The notes under the pieces are model-generated. The model saw nothing but the letters and a program-made list of their open reading frames with translations. It searched no databases and was not told the origin of the DNA. From a virus, in IMG/VR virus record IMGVR_UViG_3300008952_002488, positions 62,001 through 126,000 of that record: a stretch of DNA of 64,000 bases. One strand, 5' to 3'. A program made the position numbers and the translations under genes. The stretch's first letter is position 1, and the number at the start of each line of letters is the position of its first letter. This document shows, piece after piece, positions 53,162 to 62,710 of this stretch.

Positions 53162-55135
53162 ATGGGTGGCATTGCCGGACACATGTCCCACCTATATGAT
53201 AATCCTAATTTAACCTTCAGTAAAATGAAGGAAATAATGGCTGCTGTTGCTGAGGCTGACCTCGAAGTGGAAGAGAAAGTTGACGGGCAAAATCTTTTTC
53301 TTTCTTATTCTATACCCGAAGGCAAAGCAAAGGGCGCACGAAACAAAGGAAATCTTAGAGGGAACGGATTAGATGCCGTTCAATTGGCAACAAAGTTTGC
53401 AGGGCGGGGCAACCTTGAGAAAACATTTGTAGAAGGATTTGCTGCTTTTGAAAGAGCGGTGGAAACCTTGAGCGACGAAGAGAAATTAGCTATCTTCGGA
53501 CCAAACGCTGATATTTGGTATAACGCTGAAATTATGGACCCTGAGTCTAGAAATGTAATCAATTACGATTCTAAGACACTCAAAATACATGATAGAGGTC
53601 ATTTTAAATTTGACAAAGAGTCCGGAGAGAAAACAGACGAAGATGTGTCTGCAAATCTTGCAGCATTGGATAGTCGCCTAAGACAAATGCAAGATTCCTT
53701 ATCAGAAGATAGATTTTCTTTTGTTAGAAGTGCCATCATAAAACTAGAAAAATTAGAAGATGAAGAAGCACTCAAGAAAGCATATGCATCTCTGGGAAAT
53801 GCTATGTCTGAAGCTGATGTGTCTGATTCTGATCGGGTTGGTCAATATGTTTTTAACCGACTACGGCAAGGTATAGAGGTAAATTTTTCTGACGAGTTAA
53901 AAACAGAAGCAATAAAGTACCTTTTAAAGCTACCTGATAATATTGGTCTTAGAGAATTAAAAAAACGAATGAACCCAGAAGAGGTATCAGATTTAACAAA
54001 TATTGTTAGAAATAAGCCCATCCTATTAAAACAAGCAATTCAGCCATTAGAATTAATTGTTCACGATTTTGCAGTCGAGGTTCTCAAGGGATTAGAAAGT
54101 ATGTTCATTGTTGATACTGATGCGGAAGTGCAACGGCAACGAACCGAACTTGCAAATGCCGTCAAGGAGATAGCAGAAGCAGGACCAGAAGATCCACAAA
54201 GCATGGAAGTGATGCAAGTTCACTTAAATAAGATAAAAGATATGAGCAATTTAACAACTCCTGCCGAGGGGATTGTCTTTGATTATGACGGGCACATGTA
54301 TAAATTAACTGGTAATTTTGCCCCCTTAAATCAAATTCTTGGGTTGTTTAAATATGGCGGTAAACAAAAGAAAGTAACCGTAGAAGCTCTAGCTACCACT
54401 GGGCAGGTATTGACAAAAAAAGAAGGAAAACGAATAGCCCTAATCCCAGGGGGTTTTAAACCTCCTCATGCCGGACATTTTTTGCTTGCCAAATACTTTG
54501 CAAACAAAAATGATGTTGACGAAGTAATAGTAATTGTTTCTACCAAATCAAGACCTCCTGTAACTGTTGATATGTCCGTTAAACTATGGGATCTTTATAC
54601 CAAAGATTTTCCAAAAATTAAAGTTCAAGCAGGAACGACCCCATCGCCAGTTGGAGATGTGTATGAACTAGTAGCAGATAACTCTGTGTTTAAAGAGGGA
54701 GATGTTGCTCTTTTGGGGAAAAGCGAAAAAGACGTTGATGATACAAGATTTGATAGAGCCCAATCATATGCTGAAAGACATAACCCTGGTGTAAGTGTCG
54801 AGCCTGTAATAACTCCCCTTTTTGCAGGAGGAGTAAGCGGAACACAAATGAGAAATTTGCTATTACAAGGTGAAGAAGGAAAAAACGAATTTAAAGCAAA
54901 CCTCCCTCGTCATTTAAATGCTGAAGAGAAAGAGGCAGCATACAATATACTGACAAGCCCAAATGAAGCCATAAATAATATCATAGACTCGACTATAGAG
55001 GAAATGTCAGCTATGTCTGCTGGGTCGGCTGAAATAGGTCCTGGGGCTTGGAGCGGTCGTCCCAATCGCTATAACCCTTATAGGAAAACTAAAAAACCCA
55101 AGGTTAAAAGAGCTAAACGCCAAAGGCGGAGATAA
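53162..55135 (+). CDS. ligase-like nucleotidyltransferase fused to NMNAT-like domain
   Basis: A 657-residue two-domain protein. The N-terminal part has ligase-type motifs: EEKVDGQNLFLSY (motif I KxDG, Lys39), ARNKGN at 59-64, a long helical insert, then AEGIVFDYDGHMYKLTG (Glu369, Lys381) like motifs IV and V. The C-terminal part is a HxGH nucleotidyltransferase: ALIPGGFKPPHAGHF (His436-His439) and SGTQMRN, as in NMN adenylyltransferase-type enzymes. The end is Lys/Arg-rich. Together they could join an RNA or nucleotide and adenylate it; chemistry is inferred. Preceded by a tagged gene, followed by an acidic scaffold-like gene. Confidence 0.7.
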   Translation: MGGIAGHMSHLYDNPNLTFSKMKEIMAAVAEADLEVEEKVDGQNLFLSYSIPEGKAKGARNKGNLRGNGLDAVQLATKFAGRGNLEKTFVEGFAAFERAVETLSDEEKLAIFGPNADIWYNAEIMDPESRNVINYDSKTLKIHDRGHFKFDKESGEKTDEDVSANLAALDSRLRQMQDSLSEDRFSFVRSAIIKLEKLEDEEALKKAYASLGNAMSEADVSDSDRVGQYVFNRLRQGIEVNFSDELKTEAIKYLLKLPDNIGLRELKKRMNPEEVSDLTNIVRNKPILLKQAIQPLELIVHDFAVEVLKGLESMFIVDTDAEVQRQRTELANAVKEIAEAGPEDPQSMEVMQVHLNKIKDMSNLTTPAEGIVFDYDGHMYKLTGNFAPLNQILGLFKYGGKQKKVTVEALATTGQVLTKKEGKRIALIPGGFKPPHAGHFLLAKYFANKNDVDEVIVIVSTKSRPPVTVDMSVKLWDLYTKDFPKIKVQAGTTPSPVGDVYELVADNSVFKEGDVALLGKSEKDVDDTRFDRAQSYAERHNPGVSVEPVITPLFAGGVSGTQMRNLLLQGEEGKNEFKANLPRHLNAEEKEAAYNILTSPNEAINNIIDSTIEEMSAMSAGSAEIGPGAWSGRPNRYNPYRKTKKPKVKRAKRQRRR

Positions 55136-55145
55136 TTATAGAACC

Positions 55146-55967
55146 ATGAAAAAAATCAACAGAAATAAATTAATTGCCGAGCAGCTTATTCGTGAACATG
55201 TCAGGAAGCGGATATACAAGGCGGCATCCTCTAAAAAACTTCAGGAACAGAAACTAAGATCTGCAATAAGAAGGATTTTAGAAGCGGAAACAGGAACTAC
55301 AGAAGCCAGCGAACATACTGGAATTAATGTTTTGGCTGATTTACTCAAAAAAATAATACCAACCATTCAAGATGATTATAGTATGTTGACTACTTCTCCA
55401 GAACAAAGAGAGTCATTTAGGAATCATATAATTCATGCCATTAAAAACGCACTTAACCCCATCGAAGCGGCAGAAGTGAAAGAAGAATCAATAGTATATG
55501 AAATTGATCCAGACTTACTCTCTGAAAAGTTATCGATTGACTTGGATCCAGAGGATGATGCCTCCGAAAGTGTCGAAGGTGAATTTATCGATATCGAGGG
55601 CGGCGAGGAAGAAGAATTTGGTGCAGGACTCGATGATCAAAATGAAACAGGTAGAAATTTTGCCGCTGAGACTTTTAAATCCGTAGAAAAACAAATTGTT
55701 GACGCATATGATATGTTGGCTGACGAAAAAGATAAGAAACTATTTTATGATTATCTTTTAACCAATATGATGCTTTACTTTGATAAATTCGAGGATGAGT
55801 TAACAGCCTCGCTACCAGATGTGACAACCCCAGAATACGAAGAAGAAAAAGCTGAAGATGAGGCAGAAGAAACAGCACCAGAAGAAGAAGTAGAAGGCGA
55901 AGAAGAAGCAGAAGAAGCCGGCGCTGAAGGAGAAGCGGCCGCTGGTGAAGAAGAATTAGCAATTTAA
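55146..55967 (+). CDS. acidic tagged scaffold-like protein
   Basis: A 273-residue protein. A basic helical N-terminus (KKINRNKLIAEQLIREHVRKRIYKAASSK, then LRSAIRRILEAETG) is followed by an acidic helical body and a Glu/Ala-rich end (EEEVEGEEEAEEAGAEGEAAAGEE). It parallels the protein at 2619 in layout. This is typical of prohead core components. It is the last protein gene before the tmRNA. Function inferred from composition. Confidence 0.65.
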   Translation: MKKINRNKLIAEQLIREHVRKRIYKAASSKKLQEQKLRSAIRRILEAETGTTEASEHTGINVLADLLKKIIPTIQDDYSMLTTSPEQRESFRNHIIHAIKNALNPIEAAEVKEESIVYEIDPDLLSEKLSIDLDPEDDASESVEGEFIDIEGGEEEEFGAGLDDQNETGRNFAAETFKSVEKQIVDAYDMLADEKDKKLFYDYLLTNMMLYFDKFEDELTASLPDVTTPEYEEEKAEDEAEETAPEEEVEGEEEAEEAGAEGEAAAGEEELAI

Positions 55968-56058
55968 TTTTAATTTAACACTTTTAAATTTACTACTATA
56001 CTGCTCTTGTCAGCTTAAAGCTCTGAAAGCTATTGCTAGCAAATTGCCATTAAATAAC

Positions 56059-56087
56059 TTGACAACTATTGCGTATTATTGTATAGT
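56059..56087 (+). promoter_or_regulatory. sigma70 promoter of the tmRNA
   Basis: TTGACA 56059-56064, 17 bases, TATAGT 56082-56087. The tmRNA starts 10 bases past the -10, as expected. Confidence 0.85.
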
Positions 56088-56097
56088 CTGATTATAA

Positions 56098-56423
56098 GGG
56101 GGTAACCGGTATCGATTGATGGGAAAATAGAAAAGGTGCAAGGGTGAGGGAAGCGTGGCTCACTAAAAACGCTTAAAACTTTAATCGCCAATGACGATTT
56201 CGAAATGGAGATGGCAGCTTAAAAACCTGACCTCCCATGAGGCGACGGCAGCCAATAAACAGAAAGCCGTATTTGGGTGTCCTAAGTGCTTTTGATTGTT
56301 TTAGCCGCAATAAAACGATCTAGTCAAGCGGGCTGTCTGACGAAAAAAACAGACCCAACCTTGTGAATGACCCCTTCTATAGAACTAGGCAAGACGGGAG
56401 TTCGATTCTCCCTACCTCCACCA
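56098..56423 (+). ncRNA. ssrA: tmRNA
   Basis: A 326-base tmRNA. GGGGGTA (56098-56104) pairs with TACCTCC (56413-56419) as the acceptor; a T-arm with loop TTCGATT, discriminator A and encoded CCA complete the tRNA-like domain. The tag reading frame at 56187-56222 gives ANDDFEMEMAA and stop TAA. In bacteria tmRNA rescues stalled ribosomes and tags the product for degradation; the ending MAA departs from the usual LAA. It has its own sigma70 promoter and terminator. Host SmpB would be needed; none is seen here. Confidence 0.93.
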
Positions 56424-56446
56424 GCCGCCTTCGGGCGGCTTTTTTC
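56424..56446 (+). terminator. intrinsic terminator of the tmRNA
   Basis: GCCGCC, loop TTCG, GGCGGC, then TTTTTTT; it begins directly after the encoded CCA. Confidence 0.95.
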
Positions 56447-56457
56447 TTTCTCTCTCA

Positions 56458-56466
56458 GCTATTTAC
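56458..56466 (+). promoter_or_regulatory. variant of late motif (GCTATTTAC)
   Basis: GCTATTTAC, 28 bases before ATG 56495, just after the tmRNA terminator. Confidence 0.45.
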
Positions 56467-56494
56467 TTTAGAAGTGTTCCTGAAAGGAAAAAAT

Positions 56495-57802
56495 ATGACA
56501 AAGACATTGATTTTAGACACAAACGTTTATCTCACAGAGGTAAGCTCGTTATTTGCATTCGGAAAAAGTGATATTGCAATCCCAACAATTATATTGGATG
56601 AAATAGATAAACACAAACAAAGGCAAGATACGGCGGGATTTAATGCTAGAATGATGAACCGTGTTTTAGATAATCTGCGGAGAAAAGGTAGTTTATTTGA
56701 GGGAGTTTCTCTAGGAAGAGGGAAAGGGAAATTATATGCGGCACAATATGATCCCCGCTATATGCCGGCAGGAATGTCCACCCAAGATTCAGACAATAAA
56801 ATAATTGCCATAGCGATTCGTCTCAAAATGGAAGGCAAAGAAATAGCAATCGTCTCCCGTGATCTGAATATGAGAGTAAAATGTGATGCTTTTGGTTTAG
56901 AATGTCATGATTATCAACCACAAAAGGTGATTAAATCTGTAGAGAAGCTATTTGACGGATGTGAAGAGGTTCTAGTTGAAGGAGAGGTTATTGACGATTT
57001 TTACGAAGATAAAGAGATTCTTTTAGAAGAACAAAATATCAAACTGTTTCCAAATCAATATTTGATTTTAAGATCAGAAAAAGATACCAAAAAATCAGCC
57101 CTGTGTCGCTTTTTAAATTATGAAAAACCCTTGAGAAAAGTATATTCTTACCAAGATATATGGGGACTTTCAGCTAACAATAAAGAGCAGCAGTTTGCTA
57201 TGGATCTCTTATTTGATCCGTCGGTTTCTATAGTTTCGCTGACAGGACAAGCAGGAACTGGCAAAACACTCATAGCTGCTGCTTGTGGTCTAGAACAAGT
57301 CTTGAACAGTACAAGATCTTCGGGAGGTTACGACAAGTTAATAATTACTAGACCTGTACAGCCAATGGGTAGAGATATCGGTTTTTTACCAGGGACCCTG
57401 GAAGAGAAAATGATGCCATGGGTTGCCCCCATCAGGGATAATCTTGAGCATTTATTTGGGGACAGAACTGCGCTTGATCTGCACATGGATCAAGGAACCG
57501 TCGAAATTGAAGCAATGACCTATATTCGAGGTCGTTCCATCTCCAACGCTTTCATGATCGTTGACGAGGCTCAGAATTTAACACCGCATGAATTAAAGAC
57601 TATAATAACCAGGGTCGGACATGGAACTAAATTAGTGCTTACAGGCGATATTCAGCAGATAGACAATTCTTACGTTGACGCAGTATCCAATGGATTGACA
57701 TATGCAGTTGAGAAATTTAAACAATATGACATTTCTGGTCACATAACCCTTATTAAGGGAGAGAGATCTAAATTGGCAACATTGGCATCGGAGATTTTAT
57801 GA
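56495..57802 (+). CDS. phoH: PIN-PhoH fusion protein (PhoH2-type)
   Basis: A 435-residue protein. The N-terminal PIN domain starts KTLILDTNVYL (Asp8) and has QDSDNKIIAIAIRL and VSRDLNMRVK with the acidic PIN residues. The C-terminal PhoH ATPase has GQAGTGKTLIAA, ITRPVQPMGRDIGFLPG and MIVDEAQNLTP. PhoH2 proteins show ATP-driven RNA unwinding and cleavage in bacteria. Phages often carry phoH. The start is ATG 56495; an earlier frame begins inside the tmRNA and is rejected. Its end overlaps the next gene (ATGA). Confidence 0.92.
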   Translation: MTKTLILDTNVYLTEVSSLFAFGKSDIAIPTIILDEIDKHKQRQDTAGFNARMMNRVLDNLRRKGSLFEGVSLGRGKGKLYAAQYDPRYMPAGMSTQDSDNKIIAIAIRLKMEGKEIAIVSRDLNMRVKCDAFGLECHDYQPQKVIKSVEKLFDGCEEVLVEGEVIDDFYEDKEILLEEQNIKLFPNQYLILRSEKDTKKSALCRFLNYEKPLRKVYSYQDIWGLSANNKEQQFAMDLLFDPSVSIVSLTGQAGTGKTLIAAACGLEQVLNSTRSSGGYDKLIITRPVQPMGRDIGFLPGTLEEKMMPWVAPIRDNLEHLFGDRTALDLHMDQGTVEIEAMTYIRGRSISNAFMIVDEAQNLTPHELKTIITRVGHGTKLVLTGDIQQIDNSYVDAVSNGLTYAVEKFKQYDISGHITLIKGERSKLATLASEIL

Positions 57803-58464
57803 GAGAATACATTTTCGAAAAAACCTCCAATATGACTCATCACTTTAAATTCGGCGGGATCGATGTACACATCGATGAGCCTCTTCCTGATGATATATCC
57901 ATAGAAAGGGTATTAAAAACAGTAGAACAAAAATTACCTTCAGTTTATTATCAAGATCTCAGGGCTGTGCGTGTGGGTTCTTACAAAGAATTTGACCGCC
58001 GCCAGGTAAATGCCTTATATAAAGACCAGACCTTGTTTATTTCTAACGAACAAGATAATATGAAAGATTTGTTGGATGATATAATACACGAGATTGCCCA
58101 CCACCTTGAGACAAAGGCTGCTGAGGAAATATATGGGGATCGTTTAGTAATTCGTGAATTTATTAAAAAGAGAGAACAAATGAAATTCGAACTGAGATCC
58201 GAAGGGTACTGGACTCAGGAGTATGATTTTAGAGAACTTAAATTTAAAGAATCTTTTGATGATTTTTTATACAAAAGAGTTGGAAAAAGGATGCTCCACA
58301 TGGTTACGACTGGTTTATTTATTCGTCCGTATGCTGCCGTATCACTAAGAGAATATTTTGCGACTGGATTTGAGGCATACTACTTAGGTAAACGAGATGA
58401 ACTATTCCAGATCAGTCCCGAATTGTATAATAAAATATCTGAACTAGATAAAATAACAAGATAG
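57799..58464 (+). CDS. zincin metalloprotease-like protein
   Basis: A 221-residue protein. IIHEIAHHLETKAAEEIYGD (about 95-114) has HEIAHH, a HExxH zinc site, with a Glu later (SLREYFATGFEAYYLG) that could be the third ligand, as in anthrax-lethal-factor-like phage zincins. The N-terminal 90 residues are mixed. It lacks the short tags found on the packaged-type zincin. Function unknown; ATGA links it to phoH. Confidence 0.7.
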   Translation: MREYIFEKTSNMTHHFKFGGIDVHIDEPLPDDISIERVLKTVEQKLPSVYYQDLRAVRVGSYKEFDRRQVNALYKDQTLFISNEQDNMKDLLDDIIHEIAHHLETKAAEEIYGDRLVIREFIKKREQMKFELRSEGYWTQEYDFRELKFKESFDDFLYKRVGKRMLHMVTTGLFIRPYAAVSLREYFATGFEAYYLGKRDELFQISPELYNKISELDKITR

Positions 58465-58477
58465 AAAGCAGGTTACA

Positions 58478-59317
58478 TTGGCTGGCAAACATATTTCCTA
58501 CTCGGAGTGGAAGAACTGGCATATTTGCCCTCACTACCACAAACTCACCTACATTGATAAAGTAACTCAGTTCCAGGGCAACATTTTTACAGCCTTTGGT
58601 AAAGCCATTCACACTGTTTGTGAATTTACTTTGACTTCCCCCGAAAAGTACAGGGAAGCGGGCGCTATTGAGGAGTTAGTTAAAGAGCAATTCATCGCCG
58701 AACTCAACGCCCTGCCCGATGATGCCCAATTAGAAGCCAAAAGGGATTTCGCCCTCAAAGAGTGGCTGCTAAATGGCGTTCAAATCATCCCTGACCTTTA
58801 TCGCTGCCTTGCCGACAAGTTCGGTAAACTGGGTGAGGACTGGGAAGTGCTGGCAGCCGAAGAGCAACTCTACGAGCCCATCACAGAATTCACGGAAGCA
58901 GAAAAAAAGTTTAAAGGCTTTATTGACCTCGTAGTCTATTCCAAGAAGGATGAGAAAATCCACTTGATTGACTGGAAGACCTGCTCCTGGGGTTGGCGAC
59001 GTGAAAAGAAGAGCGACAAAATCCTCGCCTACCAACTCGTATTCTACAAGCATTTCTATGCCCAGAAGTACGAAGTTGACCCGAAAGACGTTGACTGCCA
59101 CTTCGTTCTATTAAAGCGAACAGCCAAGGCTGGGAAGAAAGCGGAGTTCGTGCGGGTGACGGCAGCTAAAAAAAGAACAACTGATGCACTTAACGCCTTG
59201 ACGAAAGCGTTGCATAATATTAACAAAGAGAATTATATCAAAAACCGTGCTGCTTGTACGAACTGTAAAGACCGCTTTGGAACTTGCGAGTTTTACCAGA
59301 CGGAATATTGTTCTTAG
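58478..59317 (+). CDS. PD-(D/E)XK nuclease, RecB/Cas4-like
   Basis: A 279-residue protein. It begins HISYSEWKNWHICPHYHKLTYID, an S-x-W-x-x-C-P typical of RecB-like nucleases. AFGKAIHTVCE, FKGFIDLVV, LIDWKT and LAYQLVFYKHFY give the GxxxH, D, D-x-K and Q-x-x-x-Y motifs in order. The C-terminus (CTNCKDRFGTCEFYQTEYC) has four cysteines, like the iron-sulfur site of Cas4. It would resect or process DNA ends. TTG 58478 follows AAGCAGG. It follows the zincin gene and precedes glycosyltransferases. Confidence 0.85.
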   Translation: MAGKHISYSEWKNWHICPHYHKLTYIDKVTQFQGNIFTAFGKAIHTVCEFTLTSPEKYREAGAIEELVKEQFIAELNALPDDAQLEAKRDFALKEWLLNGVQIIPDLYRCLADKFGKLGEDWEVLAAEEQLYEPITEFTEAEKKFKGFIDLVVYSKKDEKIHLIDWKTCSWGWRREKKSDKILAYQLVFYKHFYAQKYEVDPKDVDCHFVLLKRTAKAGKKAEFVRVTAAKKRTTDALNALTKALHNINKENYIKNRAACTNCKDRFGTCEFYQTEYCS

Positions 59318-59329
59318 GAGGAAATTTCT

Positions 59330-60598
59330 TTGACAGAAAAAAAGAAGATAAAAGTTTTAACAATTAGTGATCACCCACTATTACCCTCGGGTGTTGGAAC
59401 TCAAACAAAATATGTTATTCAAGCCCTTTTAAATACCGGAAAATTTCAGATAATATCTTTAGGTGGGGCGATAAAGCATCCTGATTATAATGTAACTAGA
59501 ACAGAGGAGTGGCTCGATGATTGGCTCATTTACCCAGTCGATGGATATGGAAACCAAGAAATTGTAAGAAGCATGATAGCTCAATATAAGCCAGATATTC
59601 TTTATTTTATGACAGACCCAAGATTTTATGAATGGCTTTGGCAGTTTGAGGACGAAATAAGATTAGCAGTACCAATGGTTTATTATCATGTTTGGGATAA
59701 TGGTCCAAGCCCTAGGTTTAATGCTCCATTTTATAGATCAAATGATTATATTGCAACCATTTCAAAAGTTACAAGCAACATAGTAAAAGAAGTTGCACCA
59801 GATGTTCCAGAGGAATATATCCCACATGCTGTAAATTCAGTGGTATTTCGGAAACACACATTGCCAGAAGAAATGGCAATGTTGAGGCAAATAAGAAAAG
59901 ACAATAATTTGGAAAATAAGTTTGTCTGCTTTTGGAACAACAGAAACGCTAGAAGAAAAATGAGTGGTTCTTTAGTTTGGTGGTGGAAGTCCTTCTGTGA
60001 TGAGGTGGGACACGATAAAGCAACACTGATATTACATACCGACCCAAGCGACCCACATGGACAACCTTTAGAGTTTTTAGCCCACGAACTTGGACTAATG
60101 AAAGGTCAGATACATTTCTCGAAAGAAAAAGTGCAACCTCAACAACTGGCAATTTTCTATAATCTTGTAGATTGCACGATAAATATTTCGGATGCAGAAG
60201 GTTTTGGGCTGTCCACGTTGGAATCTTTGTCTTGTGGAACCCCTGTTGTTGCGACAATGACTGGAGGACTCCAAGAGCAGGTGACCGACGGAGAGAACTT
60301 CTTTGGGGTTGGAATTGAACCTACTTCCCGAGCCGTTATTGGTTCACAGCAAGTCCCATATATCTATGAAGATAGAATAAACGAGGAAGTTTTCGTTGAT
60401 GCTCTTAAAAAGATATATTATGCGACAGAAGAAGAGAGGCAAGAGATGGGGCGAATGGGCATGGAACACGTTAAAAAGAACTATAATTTTGAGACTTTTA
60501 ATAAACAGTGGATCGATTTCATGTTAAGAGTTCATGAAGAGAGCGGATCTTGGGAAACAAGAAAGAATCACGAAGCCTGGGAGTTTATTGAATTATGA
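59330..60598 (+). CDS. GT4-type glycosyltransferase
   Basis: A 422-residue GT-B glycosyltransferase. SDHPLLPSGVGTQTKYVIQALL at the start is the acceptor-side domain; ISDAEGFGLSTLESLSCGTPVVATMTGG near residue 285-315 is the nucleotide-sugar binding ExxGFGLxxxEAxxCGxPVVA motif. It would transfer a sugar from a nucleotide donor to a glycan or lipid. TTG 59330 with AGGAGG upstream. It overlaps the next gene by 4 bases and starts the glycosyltransferase run. Acceptor unknown. Confidence 0.88.
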   Translation: MTEKKKIKVLTISDHPLLPSGVGTQTKYVIQALLNTGKFQIISLGGAIKHPDYNVTRTEEWLDDWLIYPVDGYGNQEIVRSMIAQYKPDILYFMTDPRFYEWLWQFEDEIRLAVPMVYYHVWDNGPSPRFNAPFYRSNDYIATISKVTSNIVKEVAPDVPEEYIPHAVNSVVFRKHTLPEEMAMLRQIRKDNNLENKFVCFWNNRNARRKMSGSLVWWWKSFCDEVGHDKATLILHTDPSDPHGQPLEFLAHELGLMKGQIHFSKEKVQPQQLAIFYNLVDCTINISDAEGFGLSTLESLSCGTPVVATMTGGLQEQVTDGENFFGVGIEPTSRAVIGSQQVPYIYEDRINEEVFVDALKKIYYATEEERQEMGRMGMEHVKKNYNFETFNKQWIDFMLRVHEESGSWETRKNHEAWEFIEL

Positions 60599-61872
60599 TA
60601 AAAGTCTTAATAAAAGGACCAATTTTTAGTAGAAGCGGTTATGGCGAGCATACAAGATATATGTTTAGGGCACTAAATAGTCGTCCGGATCTTTTTGATA
60701 TTTTTGTACATCCGACTAATTGGGGGCAGTCAAGCTGGAATCTTGATTCCTCTGAGGAAACCAAAAATTTCGAAACTTGTGTAAACAAGTTGCAGCAGTT
60801 CCAAGGCAAATTTGATTTGTCGCTTCAGGTATTAATCCCAAATGAGTGGGAGAATTTAGCAGAAAAGAATATTGGAGTCACGGCTGCTATTGAAACAACT
60901 TATGCTTCGGCTCAGTGGATTCACAGCAGTAATTTCATGGATAAGATTTTTGTTACCTCTGAGCACGCCAAAAATACCTTAAAAAACCCGTCTCACACAG
61001 TTAAGACTGAAGATGGAAAAGAGCATATTATAAAACTTACAAAACCAGTTTCTGTGATTTCTTATCCATTTAGAGATATTAAAGCAGATAAATCCAGCCA
61101 CAAGAAAATAAAGCTGGATACAAAGTTTAATTTTTTAACCTGTGCTCAGATTGGACCTCGTAAAAACCTTATGAATACTATTCGTTGGTTTGTTGAGGAA
61201 TTTAAAAATGAAGAAGATGTCGGATTGGTTGTAAAAGCCCACCACATGAATAACAGCGTTTTAGACCGCAATAAAGTGAAGATGTTGCTTAGTCAAGCAG
61301 TTCACGGAGTTCCACACAGAAAATGTAGAGTTTTTCTTCTTCACGGAAATATGACTGAGGAAGAGATGAATTCTCTATATAAGCATCCAAATATTCATGC
61401 GTATGCAACAATAACCCACGGGGAAGGATTCGGTCTTCCTATTTTTGAGGCTGCTTGTAGTGGTTTGCCCGTCATAGCTCCCGCCTGGTCTGGACAAGTT
61501 GACTTCCTTTACGACAACATTAAAAATAAAAAATCAGGTAGACTAAAAAGGACACCAATGTTTACAAAAGTAAAGTATAAATTAGATAAGGTCCCACAAG
61601 AAGCTGTCTGGGAAAATGTTGTAGAAGCAGATTCACAGTGGTGCTATTCAGATGAGGCGGCTTATAAAAAAGCCCTAAGAGGAACCATAGAAGCCTACAA
61701 GAGCAGAAAGATTGTAGCAGGAAAGCTTCAAAAATCCTTAGAGAAGAGACTTGATCAAACGAAAATGTTCGAAAAAGTTGTAGAAGAAGTATTAGATGTA
61801 TACCCTGAAGATGTTGCTGAGTTAGAAGATTTTCTAGATGGTCTAGCATCTGAAATACAAGTGCATGAGTAA
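60595..61872 (+). CDS. GT4-type glycosyltransferase
   Basis: A 425-residue GT-B enzyme. KGPIFSRSGYGEHTRYMFRAL is the glycine-rich start; FNFLTCAQIGPRKNLMNTIRWF and YATITHGEGFGLPIFEAACSGLPVIAPAWSG hold the donor-site E-G-F-G-L-P-x-x-E-A motif. It is a different paralogue from the previous gene, not a recent copy. ATG 60595 overlaps the upstream TGA. Acceptor and donor unknown; mannose is possible given the phosphomannomutase at 39460. Confidence 0.88.
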   Translation: MIKVLIKGPIFSRSGYGEHTRYMFRALNSRPDLFDIFVHPTNWGQSSWNLDSSEETKNFETCVNKLQQFQGKFDLSLQVLIPNEWENLAEKNIGVTAAIETTYASAQWIHSSNFMDKIFVTSEHAKNTLKNPSHTVKTEDGKEHIIKLTKPVSVISYPFRDIKADKSSHKKIKLDTKFNFLTCAQIGPRKNLMNTIRWFVEEFKNEEDVGLVVKAHHMNNSVLDRNKVKMLLSQAVHGVPHRKCRVFLLHGNMTEEEMNSLYKHPNIHAYATITHGEGFGLPIFEAACSGLPVIAPAWSGQVDFLYDNIKNKKSGRLKRTPMFTKVKYKLDKVPQEAVWENVVEADSQWCYSDEAAYKKALRGTIEAYKSRKIVAGKLQKSLEKRLDQTKMFEKVVEEVLDVYPEDVAELEDFLDGLASEIQVHE

Positions 61873-62710
61873 GATATTATTCATTGCCGATATATTTGCA
61901 GAAGAGTGGCTCGGCGGTGGAGAACTTAATAACCAAGAACTCATTGGGATATTGAGAGAAAAAGGACATGAGGTTCTGACTGTTAAAAGCGAAAATGTCA
62001 ATTTAGAATTTTTACAACATTGGCAGAATGACGCAAAATTTATCGTCTCCAATTTCATAAAACTGCCGGAAGAAGTAAAGCAACACCTTCAGGAGAAGCA
62101 TGATTATGTGATTTATGAACATGATCACAAATATTTGACAACTAGAGATCCATCTGTTTTCGAAAATTATCTAGCGCCGGATGAAAATATTGTAAATCTT
62201 GATTTCTATAAAAATGCAAGAGCCGTTTTTTGTCAAAGTAGTTTACATGCTGAGGTTGTAGAAAAAAACATAAAAACAGGAAATGTACATTCGCTTGGGG
62301 GAAACCTCTGGAGCCTCGAAATTTTAGATATGTTATCATCTTTATTCCACAAGGAGAAAAAGGAAAGATATTCGATATGGGACTCGCACAATCCTATAAA
62401 AAATACTTCGCTAGCTAAAGCTTATTGTCACAGAAATAAATTAGAATATGATCTTGTTGGAGAACTACCTTATAGGGAATTTTTAAATCGATTGACAGAT
62501 AATAAATACTTCATATTTTTACCTGAAACACTGGAGACCTTGTGCCGTGTCGTTGTTGAGTGCAGAATGGCCGGCATGACTGTTTTAACAAGTAAGAAGC
62601 TTGGTGCCACAAGTGAAGAGTGGTTCAAATTAAAAGGAGAAGAGCTTATAAGCTTGATGAAGCAGAAAAGAGAAACAATACCAGATTTGGTTTTGGAGAA
62701 ATTATTATGA
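61865..62710 (+). CDS. putative glycosyltransferase
   Basis: A 281-residue protein. The start ILFIADIFAEEWLGGGELNNQELIGILREKGHEV fits a GT-B N-terminal domain (G-G-x-E). NLDFYKNARAVFCQSSLHAEVVEKNI and FIFLPETLETLCRVVVECRMAGMTVLTSKKLGA resemble the donor domain (E-x-x-C-R-x-V-x-E). It is shorter than its neighbours, so it may be a minimal or truncated form. ATG 61865 overlaps the previous gene by 8 bases. Confidence 0.65.
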   Translation: MSKILFIADIFAEEWLGGGELNNQELIGILREKGHEVLTVKSENVNLEFLQHWQNDAKFIVSNFIKLPEEVKQHLQEKHDYVIYEHDHKYLTTRDPSVFENYLAPDENIVNLDFYKNARAVFCQSSLHAEVVEKNIKTGNVHSLGGNLWSLEILDMLSSLFHKEKKERYSIWDSHNPIKNTSLAKAYCHRNKLEYDLVGELPYREFLNRLTDNKYFIFLPETLETLCRVVVECRMAGMTVLTSKKLGATSEEWFKLKGEELISLMKQKRETIPDLVLEKLL

